Shown here piece after piece: positions 46,501-56,705 of a DNA stretch of 64,000 bases. The position numbers were made by a program, and so were the translations under genes. The stretch is taken from NCBI GenBank assembly GCA_963971285.1, contig OZ020259.1, positions 9,362,001 through 9,426,000 of the forward strand, given 5' to 3'. Under the pieces are notes generated by a model. That model was not told where the DNA came from. It saw only the letters and a program-made list of their open reading frames with translations, and ran no database searches. How positions within the stretch are numbered: position 1 is the first letter of the stretch; each line of letters begins with the position of its first letter. The stretch is from Astropecten irregularis (taxonomy: Eukaryota; Echinodermata; Asteroidea; Paxillosida; Astropectinidae).

Positions 46501-46884
46501 ACAACATTGAATATATTAATTGTTAAGATTTACGTGTTGAGTAACATATGTCAATCTCAAAATCATAGGTCATGTGGTTCTCAAGTTATAAAACACCAAA
46601 GTTTTTCCTAAAAATGCGTGTAATTTGATACCCGATGACGTCATCATGACGTCAATCTTCTAAATACAACTTGACATCATGACCAAAGTTCCCACCAAGT
46701 TTCAGGTCAATATCTTGTAACAGTCATATAGAAGTCTTGCAGACAAATTTGGGAAGAAAAAAATAAAAAAAAAAAGGAAAAAAAAAACTCTTACAATAAC
46801 AATAGGTGTTCGGCTTGAACCCGAACACCTAAAAAAAAAAACTCGTACAATTACAATAGGTGTTCGGCTTGAACCCGAACACCT
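43520..46884 (-). mobile_element. Helitron-like element H3, holding H4
   Basis: The minus-strand 5' end is the AGGTGTTCGG / CCGAACACCT hairpin at 46858-46884. The 3' end has a GTGGTT/AACCAC hairpin and CTAG (43520-43523) followed by T. Its own sequence (43520-45288 plus 46831-46884, 1.82 kb) is interrupted by H4, inserted exactly in the A-rich tract that precedes the hairpin (gggaag-A(n) on one side, A(n)-ctcgtacaattacaat on the other). Internal DNA has ACTTCCGG motifs and TGACGTCA pairs, no protein. Confidence 0.7.
45289..46830 (-). mobile_element. Helitron-like element H4, nested in H3
   Basis: 1542 bp, same family as H3. The 5' hairpin at 46804-46830 has identical 10-bp arms and 7-nt loop. 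The 3' end has a perfect GTGGTTGT/ACAACCAC hairpin and CTAG at 45289-45292. The last 700 bp are clearly homologous to H3 (gtaaacagtattt-gaataat, gtaatttgatacccgatgacg, gacatcatgaccaaagttcc). It contains a TACATG microsatellite (45722-45760). Confidence 0.7.
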
Positions 46885-46899
46885 AATAAGAAAAACAAA

Positions 46900-47016
46900 A
46901 GCTGTTCCGCTGCATGCGAAACAGCTAAAAATAAGAAAAACAAAAGCTGTTCCGCTGCATGCGAAACAGCTAAAAATAAGAAAAACAAAAGCTGTTCCGC
47001 TGCATGCGAAACAGCT
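46900..47016. repeat. Triplicated 45-bp terminal hairpin unit
   Basis: The hairpin gctgttccgc-tgcat-gcgaaacagc occurs three times at exactly 45-bp spacing (46901, 46946, 46991), separated by identical taaaaataagaaaaacaaaa linkers. It is the terminal hairpin of the large Helitron-like element, amplified in tandem. Confidence 0.9.
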
Positions 47017-47228
47017 AAATATGTCACTAGCACAATAGAATGTAGGCAAGTGGCTCTAGGTTACATAAAATAACACAGTGTAACTCACAAATCGCTTAAT
47101 ACTTGCAATCTTCCTGTACTCAAGAGTCAATTAGTGTCCATGGTCTGCAGCATGTAGGCTTAAATTTCATTTTGGCTGATGAGCAGTTTGCAACAGTTCA
47201 TTACTTGTAGAATCCCTTTCTGTGCATT

Positions 47229-50220
47229 TCTTTGGTATTTTTCTCTCTCTTTTTCTGTGCATCCTACAGTATCTCTCAATGAGACGATGGGCATACACAG
47301 CCAAGTGGGGGATGGATGAGTGTACGGGCGATGACCCCTCATTCCCCGCTTGCGGTACCACAAAAACGGAATAGCTTTGGGTTTTGTCCCCTCATTCCAG
47401 GCTTGCTGGTACTACTACCAGTCCAAGGGAAATCCGGGCGGGTAGATGCTAGGCATGCCCTTTTAGGCTCCATGTTATGACCCGCTGAACAGAGGCTCCC
47501 CCGGTTATGATTTCCGGTCTCCCTGAGCCAATATGCTAGCCGTCTACCGGTAAGAGCCGTGATGACGTGCTTTCACTCCCCATGTCTGCCGGGCTTGACT
47601 GCGGAAGTCAGAGAGATGACCTTGTCTGCGTGCAGCCTCCAGTGGTCCTAGCTATTATTCTGCGCACACCGATATACAAAGCCTCAGACATCAGTGAGTA
47701 TGAGCAGTGCTACACTCGTACCACCCCTACGCCCAAGTGAACACCATTGCGGACCTCAGTGAGATGTGTAGAGCAGTTTGATCAGCCAATGAGCACCGTG
47801 ACCCAACCACCATTGTCTGGCTCTATCCGGACGGAAAAGCAATGGAGAGTTCCATACACGGCTGAACTGCCAGACGACTACTCCAGCCCGCACCATGCAA
47901 CCGACTTCAGCCTGCTACCATTAGTGGCCTCCAGTCGCCAATACGGGGCAAGGGTAGGAAGGCTTACCATGCCGAAGATCATGTGCTGTTGCCGTGAGGG
48001 GTGAGAGAAGTGATAGGCCTACCACCTCTCAGCCTGACGAGCACGATTGCGGACGTCGGAGGGACGCTCTTTCACTGCGTGGCCCAGCCGCATAGAGCTG
48101 AAAGCTTCAGGGGTTCACACACAACAAGACCCCTCAACAGGCCTTGTCAGCCCGGAACACTATCACAGCCCGTTAGTACAGGGACTGGGTATCCATCCCC
48201 TACTTTTGTCCGCCACCTCGATAGGGAAGGACACGGGAGCCCCACGAACGGCTTTGCTAGCTATGCTACCAGGCTCGACCTGCCTCCACCAGCAGCTACC
48301 TCCCTTCCTTCGATACATGATTGTCACACGCACATCCCTGCTATTGTTGGGCTCTGCCCAAGCGAAAAGATGTGGAGAGATCTATGTACACAGCTGCACG
48401 GCCCAACGTCCATACAAGCCAAGTCAACTCCATCGGCTTTGTCACGTGACGCATCGGCGGTTACAATTGGTTAGGCCACTACAGTATTACACCGACGTCC
48501 AGTGGCGATGCCGCCTGGACGCGCTCATGGGGCCCGTCAAGGGGCCCCGCTATCTGGCCCCTCTCCTCCCGGCCCAGGCTCCATGGCGCAGTGTCGTTAA
48601 AAAAATAATAATTGACACTTATAATGTGCCGGTATCCGCCAAGCATGACGCTCATGGCGCAAATAAATTATTTTCCCTGGTCATCGGGCCATAATTTGTA
48701 AGCATAATTTATAGATCGAGATGGACTTTATACGAGCCTAAACCGACATCGAAGAGGCAGGGACACATCCCCCACCATCACTCAACGGAAGCAGAGACCC
48801 TCAATGCCTGCACCAACTCAGCCACCAACTACCACCCTCAGAGTCAGGCTGTATCTGCGGCCGGACTATCTCAAGTCAAGTCGTTCCACGGCCGACTTGT
48901 CCTGTGCCTATCCATACTGGAATCTGTTACATACACTGTACACATACTCTGTACTGTACATGCATCCCTTCCTATTGTTCGGCTCTACTGGAGCGGAAAT
49001 GATGCCACCACGCTCAATCTGCTCCCGATTGCAGTCGACGCGCCTTGGGCAGAGTTGGCACGCGGACGACTTAGGGCTAGCTCCACGCTTCCACAGACAC
49101 AGAGATGGATAATACTTTCTTCCCCGTGGAGCGGAAAGCTCTATGCTTCCGGTCTCGGCTCTCTCCCGCTTGCAGTCGACCTGCCTCAAGTCGAGTTGTT
49201 CCCAGTCAAGTTGTTCGGTGCCCATGGGCTGATAATGTGTCCTATCTTACGGCCCGGCCCTACGGAGCGGAAACATGTACCCGAGACATGTACAATCATC
49301 GCTCACCATCGGCCGACGCTATCGGAATGGGAAACTGTGAGGGTCCACACACACTACACGTACTGTTCAATGTGATATGTACGCATCTCTATACTTCCAG
49401 GCACAACTTGCACACTACTACAATGACTAGTTTGACTACAGCCCAGCGCACAGCCTAGCACGGCTAGCGCACTCGCTACTCATGTTGTCCTGAGGTCAAA
49501 GGTCATACATGTGACAATACATGTACATGTTTCATGTGATAATACTCATCACATAGATGCCTTAAATACATTGGGTACTGGGAGGTGACTAGTCAACCTG
49601 ATCTTGTCCTACCTCCATGACCTGATGGTGTTATATAATCTGAGATGAACAAACACTACTTATCACGCTTGCAACCTCTTCGGATCAGCTGACTTACTCA
49701 TTTTCTCCTCATTCTTATCCTTTGAAAAGTGATAAAGTTACATGGCAGCACTATACAGTTCCGGGACACAACATGCCGAGGCAGGCAACAACGGCACACG
49801 TCAACCCAGCCTACCTCCACCGCCAACTCCACAAGCTCACCGCACGTTGCGTGATAGCTCCCCGTTGACGATTGGCAATGATTTCGCAGAACTCCGAAGT
49901 GTCCCTCTCAGACCTGCGGGGCTAGCTGAATTTTGACGTCATTGTGGCCTTTTTAACCCCCCCCCCCCCCCCCCATCAGCAGGAAATACAAGGCCAACAT
50001 TCTTCTCCATCGGCTCTACCCAAGGCAATGGAGAAGTACCAGCAATAGCTTTGGCCACAGTCCCTTCCTCGAAGGTCAGCATTTCCAGCTAATCGTGACT
50101 GCGACTTCCATAACCACCCGGATGGTCGGCTCATGTCAGCCCTCAACACGCTGGCCCCATACCCAATGGGTGGACCCCGTCAACACGTCCCCCCGCACCA
50201 AACAACCTCAGCAAGTTGGG
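47229..50220 (+). mobile_element. DIRS-like family A copy A4, diverged
   Basis: Starts at the position of the pyrimidine tract/acceptor-like signal of A1 (no left repeat) and ends abruptly where A1 reads accccatcgacacgtacccc (about A1 15040). It therefore lacks both ends, the complementary region and the right 2.5 kb. Many substitutions and indels relative to A1-A3 (older). Includes a run of about 18 C (49958-49975). Confidence 0.7.
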
Positions 50221-50689
50221 GACCAAAGCCAGAATTTTATCATTCATACATGTATACACAAACGCGACGGTTTAGGGAACGCTTGCCAACGAGGCCGCAA
50301 CAACGCTATATTTGGAATGGGCATCGCGGCATGGCCAAAACGGAAGGGCATTCGGCCATGGTGGCCACGATTTATGTCAGGGCCTGCTATCTGAAAATAA
50401 TTCACACCACACTTTGCACACTCCACGGATATTTATGTCAGATGCATTATTCAGCAGGGTAACAAAGGCACATGGGCAACGGCTGCCTCATTAAATGGGT
50501 CAAGCATCGGCCGTGTAGTTCGCCGTTGGAATGGCGTTAGCAACGTCAGAATTCCGTTGATATTCGCGGCCAGTCCGCTGTGTTTTTTTTTTACGCACGC
50601 ACCCCTTATCATCCCACTGGCGGTTGATGGCCCACAGAAACATAAGGTCAGTGCTCTTCTCCCGACCACTCCATTCATTCATAAAATGG
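50221..50689. other. Intron DNA, nothing recognised
   Basis: Lies between A4 and the recombinase fragment. Part of it may belong to the recombinase of family B, but I cannot align it. Confidence 0.4.
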
Positions 50690-51171
50690 CTGGTACCGTC
50701 AGCATGAGCCGCTGGTTCAGCCCAGATGCAAGAGGTCGGAGCGGCTTCCACTTATGGTGGACCATGTCCTACCTCCATGGGTGGGCCTTCTTTAGGGATG
50801 CTTCTATAGGTGGTATCATCCATGCAGCATGCTGGAAGACCCCAAACACCTTTGCGGAGTGCTACCTGAAGGACGCTCTCCAGACAGAGGTCAGAATCGG
50901 GAGTGCAGTGCTGGAGATGGCTTCCAGAGCCGCATTCCGAGACCTGCTTTTCCGGGGGCTTCGCAGAAATAGGCGAGTCCCCCAGTTGTTCTACCATTTT
51001 CTTTGGACCCCGATGTACACATACCATTTAAAATGTTGTTATACGGGCTTTTACTATCCATATTCTACATTTCCACGCATGTTAGTGCGATGGACGCTGG
51101 TGCAACCTGACGGGTTCGCGAATTGTTGCTTCTTGCTAAGGCTGTTGCTTCATGAGTTTTCTGAAACTTAG
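50690..51171 (+). pseudogene. DIRS tyrosine recombinase C-terminal fragment
   Basis: In one frame the plus strand encodes IIHAACWKTPNTFAECYLKD followed by an alanine-rich, basic tail. The W-x-x-x-NTF-x-x-x-Y order is the C-terminal end of DIRS-element tyrosine recombinases, where the final tyrosine is the nucleophile that attacks DNA. The N-terminal half and the RxxR region are missing or unrecognisable. The stop at 51171 is 110 bp before the family B hairpin (51280), the right place for the end of a DIRS recombinase gene. Confidence 0.65.
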
Positions 51172-51189
51172 ATGTCTTGCCTGGTCTCC

Positions 51190-51611
51190 TTGCCCTGCCC
51201 TTAGGTGGGCACACAAGTTATACCAAGGATTGCCTTAGTTACAGTGCCCCTTTCTGTATACAATAGCATCTCACATACCCACCGCCTAATGTCGGTGCCA
51301 GTCTATGCATAAGTATTGGCTCTACAGGTAAGTAGAGTGAAGTAGACTCCCTCCCCACCCCCAGGGGAGTGTGGGATCTACGAACGAATACTTACCTGTA
51401 GAGCATCCCCCCTCCTCCCCACTTCATTCCGCCCTGAGGTCAACTAAGAGAAAGGACGCTTCTAAGCGTAAACGTGGCATACATGCCGTTGGGCACTTTG
51501 GGTAGGTCAATAGGGGGCGCTGTTGTATCAATTCTTAGCATGAATACCTGACGCCTAGGGAAATATGCATAAGTATTGGCTCTACAGGTAAGTATTCGTT
51601 CGTAGACCTAC
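51190..51611 (+). mobile_element. DIRS-like family B, right end
   Basis: Order: CACCG...CGGTG hairpin (51280-51297), gccagtctatgcataag, internal complementary region (about 51304-51405: complement of left tip 'ggctctacaggtaag...gaagtagac' fused to complement of right tip 'tccctcccc...gggatctacg'), a spacer and the right inverted repeat (about 51420-51611, complementary to 7508-7680). Directly follows the recombinase fragment, so it is one DIRS 3' region. Confidence 0.75.
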
Positions 51612-51649
51612 CACACTTCTGTGTGTTTGGACCCAGGGTATATTAGGAC

Positions 51650-52310
51650 CTTAAATTTCAACTTATAAAAAAAGAGTCTGTACATCAATTTCGATTACAG
51701 CTATGGATAAAACATTACTCCACATGAATAAAAATGCAATTTAAGACATACAAATGTTTGGGGTTTCTAATTAAGACCATCACTAATTAATGGCAAATTA
51801 GCGATTTATTCACACTTTTGTATACAACCATAATTCCTTTTGCAAATGATTATTTAATGACAACAAATCCACAATTTAAGACATGATTTTTCCTGGGATT
51901 GTAGATAAGACACAATATAAAAGTTGCATCACATCACTGATTTACTCATGTTATAGTTAATTATGTAGGCCTATGTATACACATGCAACGCATTGAACGC
52001 AAACGGTAATTTGATGGTATTTCGGGAAAATGCCGCAAAATGATAAGTGCCACTCAAGAGAAAATGGTTCAGTCTTTACCCGCACAAAATAATATCTTTG
52101 ATAAGTTGTGCTATTATCCACCCCCCCCCCCCCCCCAAAAAAAAGGAAAGTGGAAAATTTCTGAGACTGAAGACGTGAGACTGAAGAACGATTCTCAAAT
52201 CTGTGACGCCGCCCTGAAACAAACTATGAAGTATGAAATATCCAAGTACCGTCCCGTGATCGAATACGGAGGTTCAAAAGTGGACATCTACCTTTTTCCT
52301 CTCCAAGTAG
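51650..52310. repeat. Left arm of 0.65-kb inverted duplication
   Basis: Reverse complement of 53580-54240, including a C-run (52120-52136) that pairs with the G-run at 53748-53770. The inner edge of the arm carries a LINE fragment (ALKQTMKYEISKYRPVIEYGG). Confidence 0.9.
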
Positions 52311-52314
52311 CATA

Positions 52315-52530
52315 AAAAACACATCGAACGCTTTTGCAAAATGCGCTTTTCTGTACCTTTCTGTTAACAGAAAAGCAGATGACACGTTTTGGCAAAATGC
52401 AGTTTTCTGCTTTTCTGCTTTGGCAAAGAAGCAAATGAATTTCACCTTTCTCACTACTTGAAAAGCAGATTAACGTTTTGACAAATCCACTTTTTTTGCT
52501 TTTCTGCCTTAGAAAGCAGATTGAATGCTT
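52315..52530. repeat. Degenerate tandem repeat, about 65 bp
   Basis: Three to four degenerate units built on 'aaagcaga-ttnacgttttg-caaaatgc-ttttctgcttttctg' in the loop of the inverted duplication. Confidence 0.6.
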
Positions 52531-53168
52531 GTGGGCCAGTGGTTTAAAAGTGGCCCTTAGAAGTGGCCCAACTGAGAAGTATCTGGCTTCCATACAGTAA
52601 CCTAATATTATAACCCCAAAATACTTCCATTCAAAAACCAAACATCGCTTTTAAAGTCCTGAAGCTTATCTGTATTTCCTGTGTGAGAATGATTAAAAGC
52701 TGTGAACGAACCTACATTTTGTCCTGTTGGAAGAAGCAGAAAAGTGGATCTATCCAAAACGTTCAGTTCTTTTTTTTTTTTACTTGTATTCTGGGACCTG
52801 ATGAAAACATCACTAAAGATGAAAAGTGGCCCAAAGCATAATGCTTGAAGCAAGTTGCAATACAAATCTGAAAAGTGGAGCAAAAGAACAGCATAAAAAG
52901 AACATGATTCATTCGGTGGTCATGGTGTTGGTAACCCTATCACTATAATGCCCTACCAGGAAAAAATAAAAAACGCAACCTGATTAGGCGTGCCGTTCAC
53001 CCACACTTTATGGGCCCAGGCCCCCCATAGGCTGTCAAATTCGCAGGTCACCATCTCCTAGCCAGCCATTAAGCTACACTTACTAATCCATGACCACCAG
53101 ATAAACAGCTAAAATAGAACTGAAGAGATAAAAAATGGTTTAAAACATCTGACCGATGAGGAAAGCAT

Positions 53169-53648
53169 TCACTTTTGTCTTAAAGGCAGACACATCTGCA
53201 GAGGCAGGAAAAGCAGACGTTGGAAGGGAGTTCCACAGTCGACTTGTCCTTCGTATGTAGGAGTTGAGATGGAGCTCTGTTTTTGATCTAGGAATACGTA
53301 CACAGTATGGATGTCTAGTGAGTGAAGATCTTGTATAGCTCTCAGACTAGGTGAACAAGGGGGTAACATATCAGCTAGCTCAATGGATAGTTTCAGGAAG
53401 AAATGACGGTAAAAAACACAAAGTGATGAAACATTTCTCCTGTGACTCAGTGGAACAATGCCAAACTTGAGAGGCTCATCAATACTGAGTAAGTGAAGTG
53501 CTTTGTTCTGCATTTTATCCAGCAGCTTTAATAATGAAATACCTGCTCCATTCCAAATTGGAAAGGAGAAAAGTCCCTCTTGGAGAGGAGAAAAGTAGAT
53601 GTCCACTTTTGAACCTCCATATTCGATCACGGGACTTGGATATTTCAT
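53169..53648 (-). pseudogene. LINE ORF2 C-terminus
   Basis: The minus strand encodes YPSPVIEYGG, WNGAGISLLKLLDKMQNKAL, PLSHRRNVSSLCVFYRHF and a Leu/Pro-rich end, the usual C-terminal tail after the RT palm of Jockey/RTE-like LINEs. Between EYGG and WNGAG is an 18-residue insertion (SKVDIYFSPLQEGLFSFP) not expected in the family, at the boundary of the inverted arm. It ends in the intended direction with no poly-A tail visible. Confidence 0.75.
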
Positions 53649-54240
53649 ACTTCATAGTTTGTTTCAGGGCGTCATCGCAGATTAGAGAATCGTTATCCAG
53701 CGGTCTTCAGTCTTAGACATATTAAGTTTCCACTTTTCGTCTTTTTTTGGGGGCGGGGGGGGGGGGGGGAATAAATAGCACAACTTATCAAATATTAGTT
53801 TGTGCGGGTAAAGACTGGACCATTTTCTCTTGCGTGGCACCTATCACTTGGCGGCATTTTCCCGAAATACCATCAAATTACCGTTTGCGTTCAATGCGTT
53901 GCATGTGTATACATAGGCCTACATAATTAACTATAACATGAGTAAATCAGTGATGTGATGCAACTTTTATATTGTGTCTTATCTACAATCCCAGGAAAAA
54001 TCATGTCTTAAATTGTGGATTTGTTGTCAGAGGTCATTAAATAATCATTTGCAAAAGGAATTATGGTTGTACACAAAAGTTTGAATAAATCGCTAATTTG
54101 CCATTAATTAGTGATGGTCTTAATTAGAAACCCCAAACATTTGTATGTCTTAAATTGCATTTTTATTCATGTGGAGTAATGTTTCATCCATAGCTGTAAC
54201 CGAAATATACCCGTGGTCCAAACACCCTATCTCATGTACA
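53580..54240. repeat. Right arm of 0.65-kb inverted duplication
   Basis: Inverse of 51650-52310. Its outer third (ccaggaaaaatcatgtctta... to catccatagctgtaa) is repeated in direct orientation at 54287-54570 and again, cut short, at 54623-54730. Linkers contain 'tacaaacacccccat-ttatc' repeats. Confidence 0.9.
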
Positions 54241-54730
54241 AACACCCCCATATTATCTACAAACACCCCCATCTTATCAACAAACCCCAGGAAAAATCAT
54301 GTCTTAAATTGTGGATTTGTTGTCAGAGGCCACTAAATGATCATTTGCAAAAGGAATTTTGGTTGTACTAAAAAGTGTGAATAAATCGCTAATTGGCCGT
54401 TAATTAGTTATGGTCTTAATTAGAAACTCCAGACATTTGTATGTCTTAAATTACATTTTTATTAATGTGGGGTAATGTTTTATCCATAGCTGTAATTAAA
54501 ATTGATGTACAGACTCTTTTTATAAGTTCAATTTTGAAGGAACCCAATCGGTCCAAACGCCCATGGCCTTATGTACAAAACCCCCATATTATCTACAAAC
54601 ATCCCCGTCTTATCTACAAACCCCAGGAAAAATCATGTCTTAAATTGTGGATTTGTTGTCAGAGGCCACTAAATGATCATTTGCAAAAGGAATTTTGGTT
54701 GTACTCAAAAGTTTCAATAAATCGATATTT
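54241..54730. repeat. Extra copies of the arm terminus
   Basis: Two further direct copies of the arm's outer 250 bp (starting 54287 and 54623; spacings 296 and 336 bp). The second (54287-54570) reaches further than the arm itself and matches the extreme left end of the left arm (gtacagactctttttataagtt), so it is the more complete terminus. Confidence 0.8.
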
Positions 54731-55442
54731 GGGGCAACTTTGGTGCCCCAGGGGGCCCAAAGCCCAGGGGTGTGCAACTTAAGACTCCCCATTCTCTCAT
54801 TCGTACATTAAATCCAATAGAAATATGCACTCAAACCTTTTGTACTCGACATTATGATTAAAACCCATCTAGCTCTCAAACTATCATGAGAGGGCAAGTC
54901 TCTGTTACAGTGACTGCACATGAAGGTTGAGTCACCAGGTGCATTATTCTAGTGCAAGTGTTACACATGATAAAAATGAAATGTCCAACACTTCTTTATC
55001 TCTGTATATTGTGAATAATCTTGCTATTACCTTTGCATTTCAATTTACGTTGCTATTTTCTTTCATTTCTAGCATTACTGCAAAATCACCTGTAAATTCA
55101 TGAAAGTATCAAGCATGAATGAATGACTGCTAAGGGCTCTGGTGCTGAGTGCACTATTTACAGTGGTGTAAATCACCAGGGAATGGAAGCCTTAGGCTAG
55201 AAAGATATGCAAATGTAATGTTAAACAGGTATCTAATGTCTCCTTGTGGCTTCCGAAATCACCCTTGATTTGGGAGAATTGTTCATTTCTTGTAGTAAAT
55301 CAGCTTGAATGTTTCCATATCTAACTGCTGTTTCTTTCAGAAAGATTAACTTCCACCTTATAATGTCATCAGTTGGTCAGTGGTTTTTGCAATACATGTA
55401 TATAATATTTTACACATAAATACCATATTTATTTTATTGCAG
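54731..55442. other. Intron DNA before carrier exon
   Basis: No repeat recognised. Ends with the acceptor tattttattgcag. Confidence 0.5.
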
Positions 55443-55588
55443 ACATCCATGGAGTATATCGTATTTGCTGCATTATCCAAGATGTTTGCAGTGGTCACAA
55501 CATACCCATACCAAGTCATACGGTCAAGGTTACAAGATAGACATCAGTCCTATAATGGTGTGCTGGACACAATGCAAAAGACATACAG
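55443..55588 (+). CDS. SLC25A32: SLC25A32-like carrier, third repeat exon
   Basis: Acceptor attgcag|aca, donor acag|gtaaca. 48 residues (TSMEYIVFAALSKMFAV...) plus two bases of an arginine codon (phase 2). YPYQVIRSRLQDRHQSYNGV carries the third carrier signature in the P-Y-Q-x-x-R form typical of SLC25A32. This is helix 5 and the matrix helix of repeat three. Open-frame extension to the left of the exon (from 55380) is intronic. Confidence 0.95.
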
Positions 55589-56705
55589 GTAACATTACGT
55601 TATTTACCTGATTGATTTCCATTTTCTAAAACTTCTGGTTTATTTGATGATGTCTACTTCACTCTATTTACACATAAGGATTGTTTAAGATATATACGCA
55701 GTATGAGCAATATAGCAAACCTGAGAAACTGTATGGGGGATAGCTCAAAGATGGCTTTTCTGGCCAGTGTGAAATCCCTCACCCCAAAATAGTGTGGTAA
55801 GGGTGTACATACAAATATTTACAGTCTATAGGGTCACTACATATATTTTAATCCTATTGTTGCAAATGCTTTCCTATGACTTTCACACAATAGTGCCCTC
55901 AGCTGACCTGACCTCTGCCACTCTGTATGTGCACTATGCAATATTGTCCTCTTTTTTTTCTTAGCAGCGGTGGTGAAAGCACGTTTTCAGGACAGCTCCG
56001 TCCTGGTTTTTTTTTCTCCATTTTTGGTTATAATTTATAACATATTTATTAGAAATTACGGAAAATAATTATGGATAGTTGGTCTGCAAGAAACAAATCC
56101 AGTCCCTAACAGGGAAAAATGTGTTTCACCTGGAAGTTGCTTAAGGCTCTGGAGCTGATAGTTTTGTTGTTTGGCCTCGGGGAACAGTGAATTATCCAGC
56201 GTATGGACGGTTGCCTCGGCAATGTTCATAAATCTAAAAACAAATGTTCCTGTACCAGGGCAACACTAAAAAAAGTTGGTCAGGCTAGATTCCCTACGAG
56301 TGATCCTGCCGGGCAGATTCCCTCTTTGAGAGAGCCTACTGGTGGGGCATCCACAGTTATCTTGCTTTTGCCCTTCCTATATTGGAAGCACCTTCACTAG
56401 TGCACGAAGCATGAAATAGTCGGCCCCAGGGCGTAGAATGGTTTAGCTGAGGCCCTACCACTGGGACGGATTATACCGACGGAGCCGCCTCTTCTCCCAG
56501 AGGTTGTACAATCAGTTTTTCTCGTAATTGACTGGCATGCATGGAGGATGGATGCTGGTTAAATGACCTTGTGCAAAGGAAGGCCAGTGCTTCTGGTGTA
56601 CCCTTCCACCCCTGTCTTTTTCAAGGGGTCTCAATGAGGGATACTGTCAAAGGAGCCTCTTGCAAGTTACCTGAAAGATGTGGTACAGACTACAGACCAA
56701 AAGGT
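55589..56705. other. Intron DNA, nothing firm recognised
   Basis: A short frame at 56203-56400 has no recognisable domain. The stretch 56160-56700 has a different, more GC-rich texture that may be an unrecognised repeat. Confidence 0.4.

Larger units (their letters stand above)
35084..47016 (-). mobile_element. Large Helitron-like element with nested inserts
   Basis: On the minus strand the 3' end is a perfect GTGTTTGT/ACAAACAC hairpin (35092-35109), four bases, then CTAG (35084-35087) followed by T, the Helitron pattern. The 5' end carries the AGCTGTT...AACAGCT hairpin, present three times (46900-47016). The sub-terminal GAGCTGTTTCGCG at 35110 repeats the 5' hairpin arm. Its own sequence is only 35084-35303, 41576-42546 and a few A-rich bases; DIRS-like A3, H2 and H3/H4 fill the rest. 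No Rep/helicase is seen. Own length is about 1.3 kb. Confidence 0.55.

Noticed and set aside
7508..51611. Families B left and right as the two ends of a single giant DIRS element
   Set aside because: Host exons at 25220-25380 and 32368-32469 lie between them in correct order, so they must be separate insertions.
52040..52315. 91-codon plus-strand frame as a gene
   Set aside because: It is a LINE fragment in the inverted arm preceded by a poly-C/poly-A run; its mirror copy on the right arm shows the same segment in the LINE remnant.
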